Below are positions 14,566-17,528 of a stretch of DNA of 17,528 nt, in pieces. The DNA is taken from contig CABRGB010000038.1 in the NCBI GenBank assembly GCA_902470345.1, positions 1 through 17,528 on the forward strand. Direction: 5' to 3'. The DNA comes from an uncultured Collinsella sp. (GTDB lineage Bacteria; Actinomycetota; Coriobacteriia; Coriobacteriales; Coriobacteriaceae). The notes under the pieces were generated by a model, which saw nothing but the letters and a program-made list of their open reading frames with translations, made no database searches and was not told where the DNA came from. The translations under genes and the position numbers were made by a program. Numbering within the stretch: position 1 is the first letter of the stretch; each line of letters begins with the position of its first letter.

Positions 14566-15564
14566 TTGGCACGATCTTCGGGTTTCTCTCCAAATCTGAA
14601 TACCAAGCGACAATCAACGGGTATGCGCCCGTTGATTGTTTTCAGCCTGATTTCGGTGTTGCTGCTCACGTTTTATATCCGTGAGGGCGAGGCCGGGCCG
14701 ATTCATGCCGTGCGCTCGGGTGTGACGACGATTACCTCGCCGGTGCGCTTTGTGGGCTCGGTCGTGGCGGCTCCCTTCAACGCGATCGGCAACGTGTTTT
14801 CCAACCTCACGGCTTCGCAGGAGTCGCTCGATGACCTCAAGAAGCAAAACGAGGTGCTGACCTCTAAGGTCGCCGAGCTTTCCGAGGCTCAAAAGACTGC
14901 CGAGCGCCTGGAGGGCTTGGTCGGGCTGCAATCGACCTACAACCTTAAGTCGACCGCTGCTCGTATCGTCGGTGCGTCGGGCGATGCCTGGACCTCGACT
15001 GTTACCATCGACAAGGGATCTGCCGACGGCCTGACCATCAACATGCCCGTGACGAGTTCTGCCGGTGTTATCGGCCAGATTATCGAGGTATCGGCCAAGA
15101 CCTCTACCGTGCGCCTGATTGGCGACGAGAACTCGGGCGTGTCGGCTATGGTGCAGGACACGCGCGCTCAGGGCATGCTGCAGGGTCAGGCTGACGGTAC
15201 GCTGCGTCTTGAGTACGTGAGCGTCGACTCGGACGTTAAGGTTGGCGACATCATCGTGACCTCGGGCATCGGTGGCGTGTTCCCCAAGGGCCTGCCGCTC
15301 GGCACTGTTTCCTCGGTGGAGAAGTCGGCCAACGATGTGTATTACACCATCGTCGTACGTGCCCAGACCACGGCCGAGAACAACGAGGAAGTGCTGGTCA
15401 TTACCTCGCTGACCGACGAACAGTCGGCCTCGGATGAGGATGTGAGCACCGCTAATAGCACGCCGCAGGGAACGTCGCGCGATGCTGCGACCAAGACGAA
15501 GGACGAGGGCTCGGATGACAGTTCCGACACGTCCGAGACGACCGATTCCGGCTCGAGCGAATAG
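14566..15564 (+). CDS. mreC: Rod shape-determining protein MreC
   Basis: The 332-residue membrane-anchored protein links MreB to the extracytoplasmic synthases, in particular PBP2. It has one N-terminal membrane helix at about 21-38 (RPLIVFSLISVLLLTFYI), a coiled coil at about 82-120 (SLDDLKKQNEVLTSKVAEL) and the beta-rich MreC core to about 285, including the GDENSGVSAMV and GIGGVFPKGLPLG stretches. The last 45-50 residues are a Ser/Thr/Asp/Glu-rich tail that looks disordered. The start is TTG at 14566 behind AAAGGTGG. The in-frame ATG of M20 lies in the loop of a strong hairpin (14610-14642) and lacks a ribosome site. mreD follows after 11 bp. Confidence 0.94.
   Translation: MARSSGFSPNLNTKRQSTGMRPLIVFSLISVLLLTFYIREGEAGPIHAVRSGVTTITSPVRFVGSVVAAPFNAIGNVFSNLTASQESLDDLKKQNEVLTSKVAELSEAQKTAERLEGLVGLQSTYNLKSTAARIVGASGDAWTSTVTIDKGSADGLTINMPVTSSAGVIGQIIEVSAKTSTVRLIGDENSGVSAMVQDTRAQGMLQGQADGTLRLEYVSVDSDVKVGDIIVTSGIGGVFPKGLPLGTVSSVEKSANDVYYTIVVRAQTTAENNEEVLVITSLTDEQSASDEDVSTANSTPQGTSRDAATKTKDEGSDDSSDTSETTDSGSSE
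14610..14642 (+). terminator. Terminator-like hairpin inside mreC
   Basis: ACAATCAACGGG (14610-14621) is perfectly complementary to CCCGTTGATTGT (14628-14639), with loop TATGCG. A T-run of four (14639-14642) follows. It lies within codons 15-26 of mreC. A 12-bp perfect stem plus T-run is unlikely in coding sequence by chance, but whether it terminates transcription is inference. Confidence 0.55.
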
Positions 15565-15575
15565 GGGGCAAGTCC

Positions 15576-16142
15576 ATGGATCTACACGAGCAGGGGACGA
15601 GCTCCCGCACGTTTGTAATCGCCGCCATTGTGTGCGTGCTGCTGCAGGCAGGCCTGGCGCCGCAGATCTCCATTGCGGGCGGTCGCGTCAACTTTATGAT
15701 TATCCTGGTGTGCCTGAGCGTGTTCTCGGGCGATCCCACGCGGGCTGTCGTCTGCGGTTTTTGCAGCGGCCTGTTCTATGATCTTTCCGCTGCCGTGCCG
15801 GTGGGCGTTATGTCGCTGCTGCTGACGGTGGGCAGTTTTGCCCTGGTGCACAGCGCGGCCGGTCAGACGGGCGGCTCCCCGAGCGCGCGCGGTATTACCG
15901 TGGGTGCCTTCGCGCTTGCCATCAATGTGGTCTACAGCATCATCTTGCTGTTTATGGGTCTGGAGACGAGCTTTGTGGTGGCTGTTTTTGGACACGCCCT
16001 GCCGTCTTCGATCCTGACGGGTCTGGTTGCCATTCCGTTTTTGATGTCCGGTGTCGTGCCGCAGTCCGGTTACGGATTCTCCGCACGCGGTGGTCATCAG
16101 ACGGGCATGCGCTTTAAGCCCAAGACCCGCAAACTCAAATAG
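15576..16142 (+). CDS. mreD: Rod shape-determining protein MreD
   Basis: The 188-residue polytopic membrane protein belongs to the elongation complex with MreC, PBP2 and RodA. About five to six hydrophobic segments are seen, near 12-33, 38-52, 58-70, 74-94, 106-129 and 131-160. The motif GFCSGLFYDLSAAVPVG is the family hallmark (G-x-x-x-G-L-x-x-D). The C-terminus (MRFKPKTRKLK) is basic and probably cytosolic. The ATG follows a GGGGGC ribosome site 11 bp after mreC, and PBP2 begins 13 bp after the stop. The assignment rests on hydropathy, the motif and position. Confidence 0.9.
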   Translation: MDLHEQGTSSRTFVIAAIVCVLLQAGLAPQISIAGGRVNFMIILVCLSVFSGDPTRAVVCGFCSGLFYDLSAAVPVGVMSLLLTVGSFALVHSAAGQTGGSPSARGITVGAFALAINVVYSIILLFMGLETSFVVAVFGHALPSSILTGLVAIPFLMSGVVPQSGYGFSARGGHQTGMRFKPKTRKLK

Positions 16143-16155
16143 GGGAGGCTCAAAG

Positions 16156-17528
16156 ATGTCTTCCCAGATGACGGTTATCATCGCCGGTATCGTGCTGGTC
16201 GTGGCCATTGTGGTCGCGCTGGTCATCATGCGCCGCGGCGATTCCCGTTTTACCTACGATACGCAGCATGGAACGGCCCCGCGCGCTACCGAGGGCGAGG
16301 GCAATACCGCCGCGACCGCCTTCAAGGGTCGCTTCTCCATCCTCACCGCCGGCGTGGGCGCGATGTTTGCCGCGCTCGCCGTCAAGCTGTGGGGCATGCA
16401 GATGGTCTCGTCGGACTACTACGACAAGCAGGCCAAGAGCAACCAGACGCGTACTGTCACCACGCCGGCTGTGCGCGGGCGAATCCTTGATCGCAATGGC
16501 GTGGCACTTGTGCAAAACCGTCCGTCACTTGCCGTTGTCGCCTATCGCGACCTGGCCGATGACACCGTGCTGGTGCACCACCTCGCGAATGTGCTCGGCA
16601 TGCCCTACGTCGCGGTTTTGCGCAACATTCAGGACAATTCCGAGGGCGCCCAGAGCCTGCATACCATCGCGACGGACGTGCGCCGCTCCACGGTTGCCTA
16701 TATCAAGGAGCATGCCGGCGAGTTCCCGGGCGTGAAGATTGCCGAGCGCACCGAGCGCCAGTACCCGTACGGCGAGACGGCCTGTCACATTTTGGGCTAT
16801 ACCGGCACCATTACCTCCGAGCAGCTCGAGGCGCAGAACAAGAAGGCTTCGGGCGATAACGATAGCGCCGCCGGTCAGATTACGTATCAGTCGGGCGATA
16901 TCGTGGGTCAGGCGGGCGTCGAGAGCTACTACGAGAACTTGCTGCAGGGTATTCGCGGCGAGCAGACGGTGAAGGTCGATGCCTCGGGCAACGTGACCGG
17001 ACAGGCCGGCGCCGTGCCTGCCAAGGCCGGCTCCGACATTAAGCTCACGCTTGACCTCAAGATTCAGCAAGCCTGCGAGACGGCGCTTGCAAGTGCTATT
17101 GAGCTCGCTAAGACCACAGGCCACAGCGACGCCGGCAACGGTGCCGTGGTGTGCCTCGACCCCAATAACGGCGAGATTCTGGGCATGGCCAGCGAGCCCA
17201 AGTTCGATCCTTCGGTGTTTATCGGCGGCGTCTCCAACGATGTTTGGACCGAGCTCAACGATGACGAGGGTTCGCATCCGCTGCTCAACCGTGCCATTAG
17301 CGGCCAGTACATGTCCGCCTCGACCATCAAACCCCTCTCGGCGTTGGCTGGCCTTGAGTTTGGCACGTACACTTCGAGTCAAACGACCAACTGCACGGGA
17401 TATTGGACCGGCTTGGGCAAATCTTGGGGAAAATACTGCTGGCTGCACTCCGGTCACGGCACCATGACGCTGCAGTCCGGTATCGCCAATTCCTGCGACC
17501 CCGTGTTCTACGACATGGGCAAGGCGTT
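16156..17528 (+). CDS. mrdA: Penicillin-binding protein 2 (class B transpeptidase), 5' part
   Basis: The gene continues beyond the right edge; 457 codons are visible. The product crosslinks peptidoglycan during elongation. The class B signature RGRILDRNG is at 107-115, with RQYPYGETACHILGYTG further on. The active-site SxxK is S389-T-I-K392, in the context YMSASTIKP instead of the usual PPGSTFKP. The second motif is S446-C-D448, the SxD form seen in PBP2. The KTG motif lies outside the window. Two hydrophobic segments are visible, at 5-25 and about 60-82, with Arg-rich sequence between; class B PBPs normally have one. The ATG at 16156 is preceded by GGGGAGG, which strongly supports this start. 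It follows mreD by 13 bp, as expected for the mreBCD-mrdA order, and rodA may follow. Confidence 0.93.
   Translation, partial: MSSQMTVIIAGIVLVVAIVVALVIMRRGDSRFTYDTQHGTAPRATEGEGNTAATAFKGRFSILTAGVGAMFAALAVKLWGMQMVSSDYYDKQAKSNQTRTVTTPAVRGRILDRNGVALVQNRPSLAVVAYRDLADDTVLVHHLANVLGMPYVAVLRNIQDNSEGAQSLHTIATDVRRSTVAYIKEHAGEFPGVKIAERTERQYPYGETACHILGYTGTITSEQLEAQNKKASGDNDSAAGQITYQSGDIVGQAGVESYYENLLQGIRGEQTVKVDASGNVTGQAGAVPAKAGSDIKLTLDLKIQQACETALASAIELAKTTGHSDAGNGAVVCLDPNNGEILGMASEPKFDPSVFIGGVSNDVWTELNDDEGSHPLLNRAISGQYMSASTIKPLSALAGLEFGTYTSSQTTNCTGYWTGLGKSWGKYCWLHSGHGTMTLQSGIANSCDPVFYDMGKA

Noticed and set aside
12069..14613. Long minus-strand frames opposite the TPR gene and mreB (12069-13421 and 13489-14613)
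   Set aside because: These are antisense shadows of GC-rich genes; no ribosome site or domain supports them.

Overview
The window is GC-rich chromosomal DNA with dense bacterial gene packing, strong Shine-Dalgarno sites and several TTG/GTG starts. Protein style (a CtpE-like P-type ATPase, a zinc-ribbon membrane protein, mreBCD followed by PBP2, and a DAHP synthase with an N-terminal ferredoxin-like domain) fits a gut actinobacterium of the class Coriobacteriia, Collinsella being the best guess. That placement is inference from general resemblance, not from a database search.

The left part (1-6994) is a seven-gene minus-strand block for aromatic amino acids, transcribed right to left: aroF (DAHP synthase), tyrA (prephenate dehydrogenase), aroB, aroA, aroC, pheA (fused chorismate mutase/prephenate dehydratase/ACT) and the first 59 codons of aroE, which runs off the left edge. 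Together they cover entry into the shikimate pathway, most steps to chorismate, and the Tyr and Phe branches. Dehydroquinase (aroD/aroQ) and shikimate kinase (aroK) are not in the window. Most junctions are a few bases or overlapping, with the next gene's ribosome site inside the previous coding end. The one wide gap, aroC-pheA, holds a REPIN-like inverted repeat. The aroF leader contains a terminator-like hairpin, suggesting attenuation of the whole block.

A divergent intergenic region (6995-7198) is followed on the plus strand by tRNA-Arg(CCG) with its own promoter and terminator. Next comes a 912-residue cation P-type ATPase with a long basic C-terminal tail. A perfect 27-bp inverted repeat (10101-10177) separates it from the next group.

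The right part (10276-17528) is plus-strand and envelope-oriented: a zinc-ribbon single-pass membrane protein, a cytosolic cyclophilin, a TPR single-pass membrane protein, then mreB, mreC, mreD and the start of mrdA (PBP2), which runs off the right edge. MreB-MreC-MreD-PBP2 is the cell-elongation machinery; a RodA gene might follow outside the window. A 12-bp hairpin with a short T-run lies inside the first codons of mreC and could set the MreB:MreC ratio.

No CRISPR array, prophage, transposase gene or defence system is visible. The most unusual content is structural: two inverted-repeat elements, the aroF leader hairpins, the mreC intragenic hairpin, and sequence oddities in PBP2 and the ATPase. 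No gap between genes exceeds about 205 bases.
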